Assembly: GCA_015654965.1 (NCBI GenBank)
Contig: JAATGD010000194.1
Coordinates: 1 to 17,816, forward strand
Length of the DNA: 17,816 bases
DNA from: Hyphomicrobiales bacterium
Lineage (GTDB): Bacteria; Pseudomonadota; Alphaproteobacteria; Rhizobiales; Rhizobiaceae
Reading direction: 5' to 3'
The position numbers were made by a program, and so were the translations under genes. Numbering within the stretch: position 1 is the first letter of the stretch; each line of letters starts with the position of its first letter. Positions 6,302 to 13,117 of the stretch are shown here, piece after piece. A model generated the notes under the pieces. That model was not told the origin of the DNA. It saw nothing but the letters and a program-made list of their open reading frames with translations, and did not search any database.

Positions 6302-7561
6302 TCAAACATAGCGGCGCAGGACCAGCGAAGCATTGGTGCCGCCAAAGCCGAAGGAATTGGACAGCGCAATATCGATCTGGCGCTCACGCGGCTTGTGCGG
6401 CACGAGATCGATCCTGGTTGCAACCGCAGGCGTGTCGAGATTGAGCGTTGCCGGTGCGATATTGTCGCGAATGGCAAGCGTCGAGAAGATCGCTTCCGCA
6501 GCGCCCGCCGCCCCAAGCAGATGGCCGATCGAGGATTTGGTCGAGGACATCGAGATTTTTGCGGCCGCATCGCCCACCACACGTTCGACAGCACCCAGTT
6601 CGATGGTGTCGGCCATGGTCGAGGTGCCATGCGCGTTGATGTAATCGATCTGGTCCGGAGTGATGCCAGCGCGCTTGATCGCCGCTTCCATGCAGCGCTG
6701 CGCGCCTTCGCCATTCTCGGTCGGGGCCGTGATGTGATAGGCGTCGCCCGAAAGGCCGTAACCGATCACTTCGGCATAGATTTTCGCGCCACGTGCCAGC
6801 GCATGGTCCAGATCTTCCAGAACCACGACGCCTGCGCCCTCGCCCATCACAAAGCCGTCACGGTCTTCGTCATAGGGACGCGAGGCGGCTGTCGGATCGT
6901 CATTGCGCTTGGTGGAAAGCGCCTTGCAGGCGGCAAAGCCTGCCAATGAAATACGGCTGACGGGTGATTCGGTGCCACCGGCAACCATGACATCCGCGTC
7001 ACCAAAGGCGATCAGGCGGGCGGCATCGCCAATGGCGTGCGCGCCGGTCGAGCAGGCAGTGACGACCGCATGATTGGGACCGCGCAGCCCGTGCTTGATC
7101 GAAACATGGCCGGATGCAAGATTGATCAGACGACCGGGAATGAAGAAAGGCGAGATACGGCGCGGGCCCTTGTCGCGCAGCGTGTAGCCTGCCTCGACAA
7201 TGCCTTCGATGCCGCCGATGCCCGAACCGATCAGCACGCCGGTACGGATCTGGTCCTCGTCGCTTACCGGATGCCAGTTGGCATCATCGAGCGCCTGATC
7301 GGCAGCACCCACCGCATAGACGATGAAAGGATCGACCTTGCGCTGTTCTTTCGGTTCCATATGAAGATCGGCATTGAAGGTGCCATTGGAGCCGTCGCCG
7401 AGCGGGATGCGGCAGGCGATCTGACAGGGCAGATCATCGACTTCAAATTCGGTCACGCGGCGGGCACCGCTTTCTCCGGCCAGAAGCCGCTTCCATGTCT
7501 CTTCGACACCGCTTGCCAGCGGCGACACAAGACCGAGCCCGGTGATGACGACACGCCTCAT
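6302..7561 (-). CDS. fabF: Beta-ketoacyl-ACP synthase II (FabF)
   Basis: FabF condenses malonyl-ACP with acyl-ACP in each round of fatty-acid elongation. The 419-residue protein has the full thiolase fold with nucleophile C170 (VVTACSTGAHAIGDA), catalytic H311 (NAHGTST) and H347 (TKSSIGHLLGAAG), with K342 in the same block, and the C-terminal NSFGFGGTNASLV. Length is typical for FabF. Two starts are close together: ATG at 7567 (MNMRR) has GAGGG immediately against it, while ATG at 7561 (MRRVVITG) has GAGGG six bases upstream, so 7561 is preferred. acpP lies upstream on the same strand but 433 bases away, with a palindromic repeat in the gap, so fabF probably has its own promoter as well as any read-through. 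A terminator follows it. Confidence 0.96.
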   Translation of the reverse strand: MRRVVITGLGLVSPLASGVEETWKRLLAGESGARRVTEFEVDDLPCQIACRIPLGDGSNGTFNADLHMEPKEQRKVDPFIVYAVGAADQALDDANWHPVSDEDQIRTGVLIGSGIGGIEGIVEAGYTLRDKGPRRISPFFIPGRLINLASGHVSIKHGLRGPNHAVVTACSTGAHAIGDAARLIAFGDADVMVAGGTESPVSRISLAGFAACKALSTKRNDDPTAASRPYDEDRDGFVMGEGAGVVVLEDLDHALARGAKIYAEVIGYGLSGDAYHITAPTENGEGAQRCMEAAIKRAGITPDQIDYINAHGTSTMADTIELGAVERVVGDAAAKISMSSTKSSIGHLLGAAGAAEAIFSTLAIRDNIAPATLNLDTPAVATRIDLVPHKPRERQIDIALSNSFGFGGTNASLVLRRYV

Positions 7562-7580
7562 ATTCATCCCTCAAGACTTT

Positions 7581-7602
7581 TATCCTACGCATTATCCTAC
7601 GC
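7581..7602 (-). promoter_or_regulatory. Tandem 10-bp repeat and possible -10 just upstream of fabF
   Basis: TATCCTACGC occurs at 7581-7590 and again at 7593-7602, a 12-bp period. Read on the minus strand, where fabF is transcribed, this contains GATAAT (7591-7596), one base off the consensus -10. No good -35 lies 16-18 bases upstream, so the promoter is tentative; the repeat could instead be the site of a regulator. Confidence 0.35.
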
Positions 7603-7630
7603 AAAACCGCTTCACACTTTTGCTGGAAAT

Positions 7631-7735
7631 GCTCTAGAGCGCCGTGCGTCCATTCGGACGCACAAAGGACGTTCTAACTTATTGAATCTACGCATCGTGC
7701 TTTCCAAAAATCGATTCCGATTTTTGGGCCGATGC
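7631..7735. repeat. Composite palindromic intergenic repeat (Bru-RS / ABC-element-like)
   Basis: Three elements follow each other. GCTCTAGAGC at 7631-7640 is a perfect palindrome. GTGCGTCC at 7644-7651 and GGACGCAC at 7656-7663 make a hairpin with loop ATTC, and flanking TAGA and TCTA extend it. CCAAAAATCG at 7704-7713 and CGATTTTTGG at 7718-7727 make a second hairpin, again with loop ATTC, within outer arms GCATCG at 7692-7697 and CGATGC at 7730-7735. Mosaic palindromic elements of about 100 bp with such arms are abundant between genes in Brucella and other Rhizobiales; assignment to a named family is from memory. The identical ATTC loops are notable. Confidence 0.72.
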
Positions 7736-7994
7736 TGTAGCAACCGGACATCGACCCGCAGGCAGACCCCACTGGCAGATCCAATCTGGGCGCTTTTGAG
7801 GGATGATGCCCCAGCCGCTTCACTGGAGCCTGCGCTTACGGATGCGATCTCAAATCTGCATTCGGAGGCAGTTTTACAAACGACCGCAGGATGGCCGCTC
7901 AATTCTCTTCAAGGCCCGCACAAACGCTGCGCAGCCTTTTAAAGACAAGCAGGGCCGGAATTCGTGAGAACTCCAGCCCATGATCTCATGCCAA

Positions 7995-8231
7995 TCAGGC
8001 AGAAGCCTTGTCGATGAACTTCACAGCGTCGCCGACCGTGAGGATCGTTTCGGCAGCGTCGTCAGGAATTTCAACGCCGAATTCTTCTTCAAACGCCATC
8101 ACCAGTTCAACGGTGTCAAGGCTGTCTGCGCCGAGGTCATCGATGAAGCTTGCGCCTTCCGTGACCTTGTCGGCATCTACGCCCAGATGTTCAACAACGA
8201 TTTTCTTGACGCGCTCTGCGGTATCGCTCAT
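7995..8231 (-). CDS. acpP: Acyl carrier protein
   Basis: AcpP carries growing acyl chains on a phosphopantetheine arm and feeds fatty-acid, phospholipid, lipid A and other pathways. The 78-residue acidic protein shows the four-helix pattern, with the attachment Ser37 in FIDDLGADSLDTVELVMAFEEEFGVEIPD. The start at 8231 has GAGG seven bases upstream and gives the standard length; an upstream ATG at 8279 adds 16 unlikely residues. fabG lies upstream with 329 bases between, including a hairpin just after the fabG stop, so acpP probably relies on its own strong promoter. fabF follows in the same direction after a long gap. Confidence 0.97.
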   Translation of the reverse strand: MSDTAERVKKIVVEHLGVDADKVTEGASFIDDLGADSLDTVELVMAFEEEFGVEIPDDAAETILTVGDAVKFIDKASA

Positions 8232-8516
8232 GTCGGAACCTCGACCTGTGTTTATTTGCTCTGCCTTGGTTAGCGGCATGCAGGATTGTAATCAAGTTCT
8301 AAGATGTCTGCCAGTCTTGGGCAACATGGCCCCGACAGTCATCCTGTGAATATTCCTTGCGGAATGGAAGCGCGGTCTTGTCCTATGGATGACCGCAATT
8401 CTCGATGGGCGCATTACCATGCTTCTTGAGCGAGGCAAAGCGTCTTTTCCTCCCCACCCCCTCATTTTAAGGCTTTTTATACCATAAAAGGGGTGTGGAA
8501 AAGCTTTTGGCTTATC
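8232..8516. other. acpP upstream region
   Basis: Together with the repeat at 8517-8559 this makes a 329-base gap between fabG and acpP. The acpP promoter must lie here. TTGATT and TAACCA, on the minus strand at 8290-8295 and 8267-8272 with 17 bases between, are the nearest thing to a promoter but the -10 is poor. An AT-rich near-palindrome CTTTTTATACCATAAAAG lies at 8473-8490, and the palindrome AAAAGCTTTT sits close beside it. An 83-codon frame on the minus strand begins within the palindromic repeat and looks like a chance frame. Confidence 0.45.
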
Positions 8517-8559
8517 GCGCATCTTGTCCGAAAACCGTTTCACAGTTTTCGGGATGCGC
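8517..8559. repeat. Palindromic repeat hairpin directly after fabG
   Basis: Outer arms GCGCATC at 8517-8523 and GATGCGC at 8553-8559 enclose inner arms CCGAAAAC at 8528-8535 and GTTTTCGG at 8545-8552. The inner loop is 9 bases, and a 4-base bulge TTGT sits on one side. The hairpin begins one base after the fabG stop codon on the minus strand. This motif, with GCGCATC, a CCGAAAA core and GATGCGC, is a common intergenic repeat in Rhizobiales as I recall. It may end or stabilise the fabD-fabG message; there is no T run directly after it. Confidence 0.72.
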
Positions 8560-8560
8560 T

Positions 8561-9298
8561 TCAGATCATGGCCATGCCGCCATTCACATGCAGGGTCTGG
8601 CCCGTGACGTAAGCTGCGGCATCGCTTGCGAGATAGACAACGGCTGCGGCAATATCGCCGCCCTTGCCCATGCGCTTCATGGGGATATTGCCCATGATGG
8701 CTTCTTTCTGCTTCTCGTTCAACTTGTCAGTCATAGCCGATTCGATAAAGCCGGGTGCTACGCAGTTGACCGTCACGTTGCGGCTGGCGATTTCCTGCGC
8801 CAGCGACTTGGAAAAGCCGATCAGGCCCGCCTTGGAGGCGCAATAATTGACCTGTCCCGGATTGCCGGTGACGCCAACAATGGAGGTGATGTTGATGATG
8901 CGGCCATGACGGCGGCGCATCATCGGATGGGTCAATTCCCGCGTCAGGTTGAACACCGAGGTCAAGTTGACGTTCAAAACCGTATCCCAGTCCTCGTCGC
9001 TCATGCGCACGAACAGACCGTCACGGGTGATACCGGCATTGTTGACCAGAATATCGACGCCACCCATCTCTTCTTCGGCCTTCTGGCCCAAGGCCTTCAC
9101 GGCTTCGCGATCCGAAAGATTGGCCGGAAAGACAAAAGTGCGGTCGCCAAGCTCGCCAGCAAGTTCTTTAAGCTTTTCATCGCGGGTGCCATGCAGGCCG
9201 ACGATTGCACCATGCGCATGCAGGCTACGAGCGATTTCTTCGCCAAGACCACCAGTCGCGCCGGTAACAAGTGCCTTGCGGCCAGTCAGATCAAACAT
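8561..9298 (-). CDS. fabG: 3-oxoacyl-ACP reductase (FabG)
   Basis: FabG reduces beta-ketoacyl-ACP with NADPH in each elongation cycle. The 245-residue short-chain dehydrogenase has the cofactor motif TGATGGLG at 12-19, NNAG at 86-89, and the catalytic set N111, S139, Y152 and K156 (NITSIVG, GQVNYCASKAG), each one residue on from the E. coli numbers. The end LHVNGGMAMI is typical. ATG at 9298 has AAGGA seven bases upstream; the TTG at 9313 that would extend it overlaps fabD and is rejected. The fabD stop lies 11 bases upstream, so fabD-fabG are one transcript and probably coupled. A palindromic repeat follows one base after the stop. Confidence 0.97.
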   Translation of the reverse strand: MFDLTGRKALVTGATGGLGEEIARSLHAHGAIVGLHGTRDEKLKELAGELGDRTFVFPANLSDREAVKALGQKAEEEMGGVDILVNNAGITRDGLFVRMSDEDWDTVLNVNLTSVFNLTRELTHPMMRRRHGRIINITSIVGVTGNPGQVNYCASKAGLIGFSKSLAQEIASRNVTVNCVAPGFIESAMTDKLNEKQKEAIMGNIPMKRMGKGGDIAAAVVYLASDAAAYVTGQTLHVNGGMAMI

Positions 9299-9309
9299 AT
9301 TCAAATCCT

Positions 9310-10254
9310 TCAAGCGTTGAGAGCCGCAAGCGCTGCATCGATTTCTTCGACCGTTCCGACCGGAATACCGCTCACATCCTTGGAGATGCGGCGCGCAAGA
9401 CCGGTCAGGACTTTGCCCGACCCTACTTCATAAAGTGTTGCAACGCCATTGGCGGCAAACCATTCGACCGTTTCGCGCCAGCGCACCTGTCCGGTGACCT
9501 GTTCGACCAGAAGATCGGCGATTTCACCCGCATCCGTCGCAGGAGCCGCACGCACATTGGCGATCAGCGGCACGATGGGATCATGTTTTTCAACCGTTGC
9601 CAGCGCCTCGCGCATGGCCTCCGCCGCAGGTCCCATCAGGCTTGAATGGAAGGGGGCGGAAACAGGCAGCATGATGGCGCGTTTGGCGCCCTTGTCGGAT
9701 GCAAGCTTGGCCGCGAGTTCAACGGCGGCCTTGGAGCCGGAAATAACCAATTGCCCGCCGCCATTATCATTGGCGATCTGCACCGGGCCTGTGCCCCTGG
9801 CCTCCGCGCAAATGGCTTCGACATCGCCATGCTCCAGACCGATGATTGCCGCCATCGCCCCTTCACCAACCGGAACCGCCTTCTGCATGGCATTGCCGCG
9901 AATGCGCAAAAGCCGTGCAGTATCAGCGAGCGAGAAAGTACCGGCTGCGCAAAGCGCCGAATATTCGCCCAGCGAATGACCGGCGACAAAGGAAACCTTG
10001 TCATGCAACGAAAAGCCACGCGCTTCCATGACGCGCAGCGTGGCAATCGAAACCGCCATCAGGGCTGGCTGCGCATTGGCGGTCAGGGTCAACTGATCTT
10101 CGGGGCCATCAAACATGGTGGCGGAGAGTTTTTCGCCCAGTGCCGCGTCCACTTCCTCGAAAACGGCGCGTGCTTCCGCGAATTGTTCGGCCAACGCTTT
10201 GCCCATGCCGACCGCCTGGCTGCCCTGTCCGGGAAAGGTAAATGCTACCGCCAT
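9310..10254 (-). CDS. fabD: Malonyl-CoA:ACP transacylase (FabD)
   Basis: FabD moves malonyl from CoA to ACP and so supplies the extender unit for fatty-acid synthesis. The 314-residue protein shows FPGQGSQ at 7-13, the nucleophile S94 in GHSLGEYSAL, R119 in LRIRGNAMQ that binds the malonyl carboxylate, and catalytic H203 in APFHSSLM, plus the C-terminal EVGSGKVLTGL. All positions are two on from E. coli FabD. The ATG at 10254 has GAGG six bases upstream. It is the first gene of the minus-strand fab block, divergent from rpsF with 349 bases between. A palindrome over a good -35 (TTGACT) in that region is a candidate promoter. Confidence 0.97.
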   Translation of the reverse strand: MAVAFTFPGQGSQAVGMGKALAEQFAEARAVFEEVDAALGEKLSATMFDGPEDQLTLTANAQPALMAVSIATLRVMEARGFSLHDKVSFVAGHSLGEYSALCAAGTFSLADTARLLRIRGNAMQKAVPVGEGAMAAIIGLEHGDVEAICAEARGTGPVQIANDNGGGQLVISGSKAAVELAAKLASDKGAKRAIMLPVSAPFHSSLMGPAAEAMREALATVEKHDPIVPLIANVRAAPATDAGEIADLLVEQVTGQVRWRETVEWFAANGVATLYEVGSGKVLTGLARRISKDVSGIPVGTVEEIDAALAALNA

Positions 10255-10301
10255 TGATGCCTCATCTGATACAATAATTTTGCGCGATGTGCCCCAAGAC
10301 G

Positions 10302-10317
10302 GGTTGAAAAGTCAACC
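10302..10317 (-). promoter_or_regulatory. Palindrome over a candidate fabD -35
   Basis: GGTTGA at 10302-10307 and TCAACC at 10312-10317 form a perfect 6-bp dyad with 4 bases between. Read on the minus strand it contains TTGACT (10310-10315), five of six bases of a -35. The -10 at 17 bases is weak (GCACAT), as is common in alphaproteobacteria. Position, about 48 bases upstream of fabD, fits a promoter-operator. Confidence 0.4.
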
Positions 10318-10345
10318 ATTTGTGGATTTTTATAGCCCCCAACGC

Positions 10346-10374
10346 TTGCAAAGACGGGGAAAAACACGTATGAG
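10346..10374 (+). promoter_or_regulatory. Candidate promoter of the rpsF operon
   Basis: TTGCAA at 10346-10351 and TATGAG at 10369-10374 are separated by 17 bases, each matching four of six consensus bases. It would give a leader of about 220 bases before rpsF. TATAAA at 10436-10441 is a better -10 but has no -35. The 349-base fabD-rpsF gap otherwise holds only the fabD palindrome, a small hairpin CCGG-TTTT-CCGG at 10527-10538 and a CCG-containing segment at 10555-10575. Confidence 0.35.
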
Positions 10375-10603
10375 CCGCCCGTTCAATGCTTGGTGCCAGC
10401 TGGGGGCTGAACGGAGGGTCGTGCCTTTTCACTGTTATAAAGTGGGAAGACTCGTTGGAAATCATAAGCATTTCCGCCTCCCGTGTCTCCGCTCTCGATC
10501 GTCTCGACCAACGCGTCCTTTCTTCCCCGGTTTTCCGGCCAGAGAGTCGCAGAGGCTTAGCCGTTGGTGTCAGGCAGAATGAAACAGAAGAAAGGCAAAG
10601 CCA

Positions 10604-11077
10604 ATGGCTCTTTATGAACATGTGCTTCTTGCCCGCCAGGACATCTCCCAGCAGCAGGTCGACGCTCTCGTCGAACAGTACAAGGGTGTGATCGAAGAAA
10701 ACGGCGGCAAGTTCGGCAAGATCGAAAACTGGGGTCTGCGTCCGCTGACCTACCGCATCAACAAGAATCGCAAGGCGTATTACACGCTGATCAACATCGA
10801 CGCTCCGGCTGCAGCCGTTAGCGAGATGGAACGTCAGATGCGCATCAACGAAGACGTTCTTCGTTTCATGACCATCCGCGTCGAAGAGCACGAAGAAGGC
10901 CAGTCGGCCATGCTTTCGCGCCGCGACGACCGTCGTGAACGCGATGGCGATGACCGTGGCCCGCGCCGTCCGCGCGAAGGTGGTTTCGACCGTGGTGATC
11001 GCGGCGATAGAGGCGACCGTGGGGGTGACCGTGGTCCGCGCCGTCCGCGTGACAACGAAGCTGGCGAAGGAGCATAA
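10604..11077 (+). CDS. rpsF: 30S ribosomal protein S6
   Basis: S6 binds S18 and joins the platform of the small subunit. The 157-residue protein starts MALYEHVLLARQDISQQQ and has the ferredoxin-like core to about residue 98 (IENWGLRPLTYRINKNRKAYYTLINID, INEDVLRFMTIRVE). The last 55 or so residues are a low-complexity Arg/Asp/Gly tail with RGPRRPR at 118-124 and 143-149 and four consecutive GDR-type triplets in between. The DNA repeats too: 10951-10974 and 11026-11049 are 24 bases with one mismatch. Tails of this kind occur in rhizobial S6. AAAGG lies about 9 bases before the ATG. rpsR begins 2 bases after the stop, with its ribosome binding site inside the rpsF end. Confidence 0.96.
   Translation: MALYEHVLLARQDISQQQVDALVEQYKGVIEENGGKFGKIENWGLRPLTYRINKNRKAYYTLINIDAPAAAVSEMERQMRINEDVLRFMTIRVEEHEEGQSAMLSRRDDRRERDGDDRGPRRPREGGFDRGDRGDRGDRGGDRGPRRPRDNEAGEGA
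10951..11049 (+). repeat. In-frame repeats coding the charged S6 tail
   Basis: Two 24-base copies (10951-10974 and 11026-11049, one mismatch, 75 bases apart) flank a run of GA(C/T)CGTGG-like triplet repeats. The spacing is 25 codons, so copy-number change would keep the frame. Length variation among strains would be expected. Confidence 0.75.
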
Positions 11078-11079
11078 TC

Positions 11080-11328
11080 ATGGTTGATATCAATCAGATC
11101 CCGACCCGTCGTCCTTTCCATCGCCGTCGCAAGACGTGCCCGTTCTCCGGCCCCAACGCGCCGAAGATCGATTACAAGGACATCAAGCTTTTGCAGCGTT
11201 ACATTTCCGAACGCGGCAAGATCGTTCCTTCCCGTATCACGGCTGTCAGCCAGAAGAAGCAGCGCGAACTCGCCAAGGCGATCAAGCGCGCCCGTTTCTT
11301 GGGCCTGCTGCCTTACGTTGTGAAGTAA
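11080..11328 (+). CDS. rpsR: 30S ribosomal protein S18
   Basis: S18 pairs with S6 on the platform of the 30S subunit. The 82-residue basic protein has the family blocks RRKTCPFSG, IDYKDIKLLQRYISERGKIVPSRITAVS.KKQRELAKAIKRARFLGLLPYV. GAAGGAG, inside the end of rpsF, lies 7 bases before the ATG. The single Cys in KTCPF is the partial zinc-ribbon remnant seen in many bacteria. A hairpin follows 7 bases after the stop. Confidence 0.98.
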   Translation: MVDINQIPTRRPFHRRRKTCPFSGPNAPKIDYKDIKLLQRYISERGKIVPSRITAVSQKKQRELAKAIKRARFLGLLPYVVK

Positions 11329-11335
11329 GACTTTT

Positions 11336-11361
11336 CGGGAGACGGTTTTTACCGTCTCCCG
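11336..11361 (+). terminator. Strong hairpin between rpsR and the DUF2232 gene
   Basis: CGGGAGACGG at 11336-11345 pairs perfectly with CCGTCTCCCG at 11352-11361 around TTTTTA. The following tract is TTTCTTCC, only moderately T-rich. It may act as a partial terminator lowering expression of the downstream membrane protein and rplI, or as a processing and stabilising element for rpsF-rpsR mRNA. Confidence 0.7.
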
Positions 11362-11480
11362 TTTCTTCCTCCGTTGCGATGGGCGCAAGGGAGCGTATTG
11401 AAAACCCGAGTTGAGACAAGCGCCGGATGGCCGTCTCTAACTGCATGAACCGGCAAGACCGGAGCAGGACAGCGAAATTC

Positions 11481-12440
11481 ATGAAATTCAATGGAACCAT
11501 CATTGGTGTCGGCATATTGGCGGGGCTTGCCTCGGCCCTGATGTCGTCCGGCGTCATCGCCCAGACAGGGCTGACGATGGTTCTCTATTTCCTGACCCCT
11601 CTTCCGATTTTCGTCGCAGCCCTTGGCTGGGGCTCGAGCGCGGGCATCGTCGCGGCCATTGCCGCAACCCTTGCGGTCGGCGGTGTCGCCTCGCCCATGG
11701 TGGCACTTCTGATGGCGCTGACAAGCTATATTCCGGCCGCGACCGGCGCTTATCTTTCCGGCCTTGCGCGCCCTGCCAGCGAACTTGGCGGCCCCAGGGA
11801 CATCATGGTCTGGTATCCGTTGTCTGATATCATGTTCCGCCTGTCGCTGATGGTTGCGGCAAGTTTTATCGTCATTGGCGCCATCATCGGCTTCGGACCG
11901 GACATGGCGCGGGAATTTTCCAACATGGTCATCGACCGTGTTGGAGAAGCCGACCCGCAATTCACCGCCAATGACGATATGCGCAATATGATGACATCCA
12001 TGGTGATGTTCATCCTGCCTGCCGTGCAGGCTGGCACCTGCCTGCTGATCCTGATGGGCAATTTCTATCTGGCGCTGCGGCTGACCGCGACATCGGGTCG
12101 CCTCAAGCGTCCGCGTGACGACTGGCCCGCAACATTGCGCATGCCGCGCACCGCACTTTTCGTTTTCGCGACTGCCCTTGCCCTTGCCTTCCTGCCCGGC
12201 GCACTGGGCCTGATCGCAACAACCTTTGTCGGCGCGCTCGGCACCGGCTTCACGATGGCGGGACTCGCCATCATGCATCTGCGCACACGCGGCAAACCAT
12301 GGCGTCCGGTAGCGCTGTGGCTCGTCTATGTGACGATCCTTCTCTTCGCATTCCTGCTTTGCATCTTCATGGTACTAGGGCTTTTCGATACGACCAAGGC
12401 AGCGCCCGTCTCGAAAATTCCTGAAAACAACTCTCAATAA
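11481..12440 (+). CDS. DUF2232 multi-pass membrane protein
   Basis: This 319-residue inner-membrane protein of unknown function is placed between rpsR and rplI, a position conserved in many Rhizobiales. About eight hydrophobic segments can be seen: roughly residues 5-25, 30-47, 50-75, 77-93, 120-148, 180-205, 232-262 and 275-302. Polar loops include a short acidic region (EADPQFTANDDM) before the sixth segment and RLKRPRDDW before the seventh. Related DUF2232 proteins include YybS of Bacillus, also next to ribosomal and dnaC genes. The ATG at 11481 (MKFNGTIIGVG) is chosen; upstream ATGs at 11427 and 11445 would add a polar tail and the ribosome binding site is weak for all. rplI follows after 34 bases. 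Confidence 0.85.
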   Translation: MKFNGTIIGVGILAGLASALMSSGVIAQTGLTMVLYFLTPLPIFVAALGWGSSAGIVAAIAATLAVGGVASPMVALLMALTSYIPAATGAYLSGLARPASELGGPRDIMVWYPLSDIMFRLSLMVAASFIVIGAIIGFGPDMAREFSNMVIDRVGEADPQFTANDDMRNMMTSMVMFILPAVQAGTCLLILMGNFYLALRLTATSGRLKRPRDDWPATLRMPRTALFVFATALALAFLPGALGLIATTFVGALGTGFTMAGLAIMHLRTRGKPWRPVALWLVYVTILLFAFLLCIFMVLGLFDTTKAAPVSKIPENNSQ

Positions 12441-12474
12441 CCCGATTATTCAAACACCTGAAAGGACAACTCCA

Positions 12475-13044
12475 ATGGAAGTCATTCTTCTCGAACGCAT
12501 TGGCCGCCTCGGCCAGATGGGCGAAACCGTCAAGGTCAAGGACGGCTATGCCCGTAACTTCCTGCTGCCGCAGGGCAAGGCGCTTCGTGCCAACGAAGCC
12601 AACAAGAAGAAGTTTGAAGGCCAGCGCGCACAGCTCGAAGCCCAGAATCTGGAGCGCAAGAACGAAGCACAGGCCGTTGCCGACAAGCTCGATGGCAAGA
12701 GCTTCATCGTCGTGCGTTCGGCTGGTGAAACCGGCCAGCTCTACGGTTCGGTTTCGACACGCGACATCGCCGACATCATCACCGCCGGCGGCTTCACCCT
12801 GCACCGCAACCAGGTGGAACTGAAGCACCCGATCAAGACCATCGGCCTGCATGAAGTCGAAATCTCGCTGCATCCGGAAGTTCAGGTCAAGGTCAGCGTC
12901 AACATCGCCCGCTCGACCGAGGAAGCCGAACGTCAGGCCAAGGGTGAAGACCTCACCTCCATCGAAGCCATCTATGGCATCGAAGAAGCACCCCTGTCGG
13001 AAGAGATTTTCGACGAGGACGAAGAAGGCGAAGCCGAGGCTTGA
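12475..13044 (+). CDS. rplI: 50S ribosomal protein L9
   Basis: L9 binds 23S rRNA near the L1 stalk and limits frameshifting. The 189-residue protein has the N-terminal RNA-binding domain MEVILLERIGRLGQMGETVKVKDGYARNFLLPQGKA, a long connecting helix (ANKKKFEGQRAQLEAQNLERKNEA) and the C-terminal domain (FTLHRNQVELKHPIKTIGLHEVEISLHPEV). An acidic extension of about 40 residues follows, ending EEIFDEDEEGEAEA, longer than E. coli L9 (149 residues) and usual for rhizobia. AAAGGA lies 9 bases before the ATG. It ends the rpsF operon. Confidence 0.97.
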   Translation: MEVILLERIGRLGQMGETVKVKDGYARNFLLPQGKALRANEANKKKFEGQRAQLEAQNLERKNEAQAVADKLDGKSFIVVRSAGETGQLYGSVSTRDIADIITAGGFTLHRNQVELKHPIKTIGLHEVEISLHPEVQVKVSVNIARSTEEAERQAKGEDLTSIEAIYGIEEAPLSEEIFDEDEEGEAEA

Positions 13045-13117
13045 TTTAGCCAGCTTTCTTTCTGGCAAGACCTGTCAAACCAGCAGGCTTTCCCATGATG
13101 GTAAACTTTATATGATG

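Larger units (their letters stand above)
7562..7994. other. 433-bp gap between acpP and fabF
   Basis: No gene is supported here; open frames on both strands run through the palindromic repeat and lack codon bias and ribosome binding sites. The gap holds the 12-bp tandem repeat next to fabF, the composite palindromic repeat at 7631-7735, and a perfect decamer palindrome GCTGCGCAGC at 7926-7935. The remaining bases, roughly 7740-7920, show nothing I can interpret. No clear terminator follows acpP. Confidence 0.6.

Noticed and set aside
7037..7942. A 301-codon open frame on the plus strand across fabF and the acpP-fabF gap
   Set aside because: It runs antisense to the FabF N-terminal half and then through the palindromic repeat; a chance frame.
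8267..8295. TTGATT/TAACCA as the acpP promoter
   Set aside because: The -10 matches only two of six consensus bases, so it is mentioned in the gap entry but not called as a feature.
8292..8543. An 83-codon minus-strand frame between fabG and acpP
   Set aside because: It begins inside the palindromic repeat, so its first residues are just translated repeat; no ribosome binding site and no recognisable protein.
10262..10891. A 209-codon minus-strand frame over the rpsF leader and 5' end
   Set aside because: Antisense to rpsF and to its leader; no start signal and no domain.
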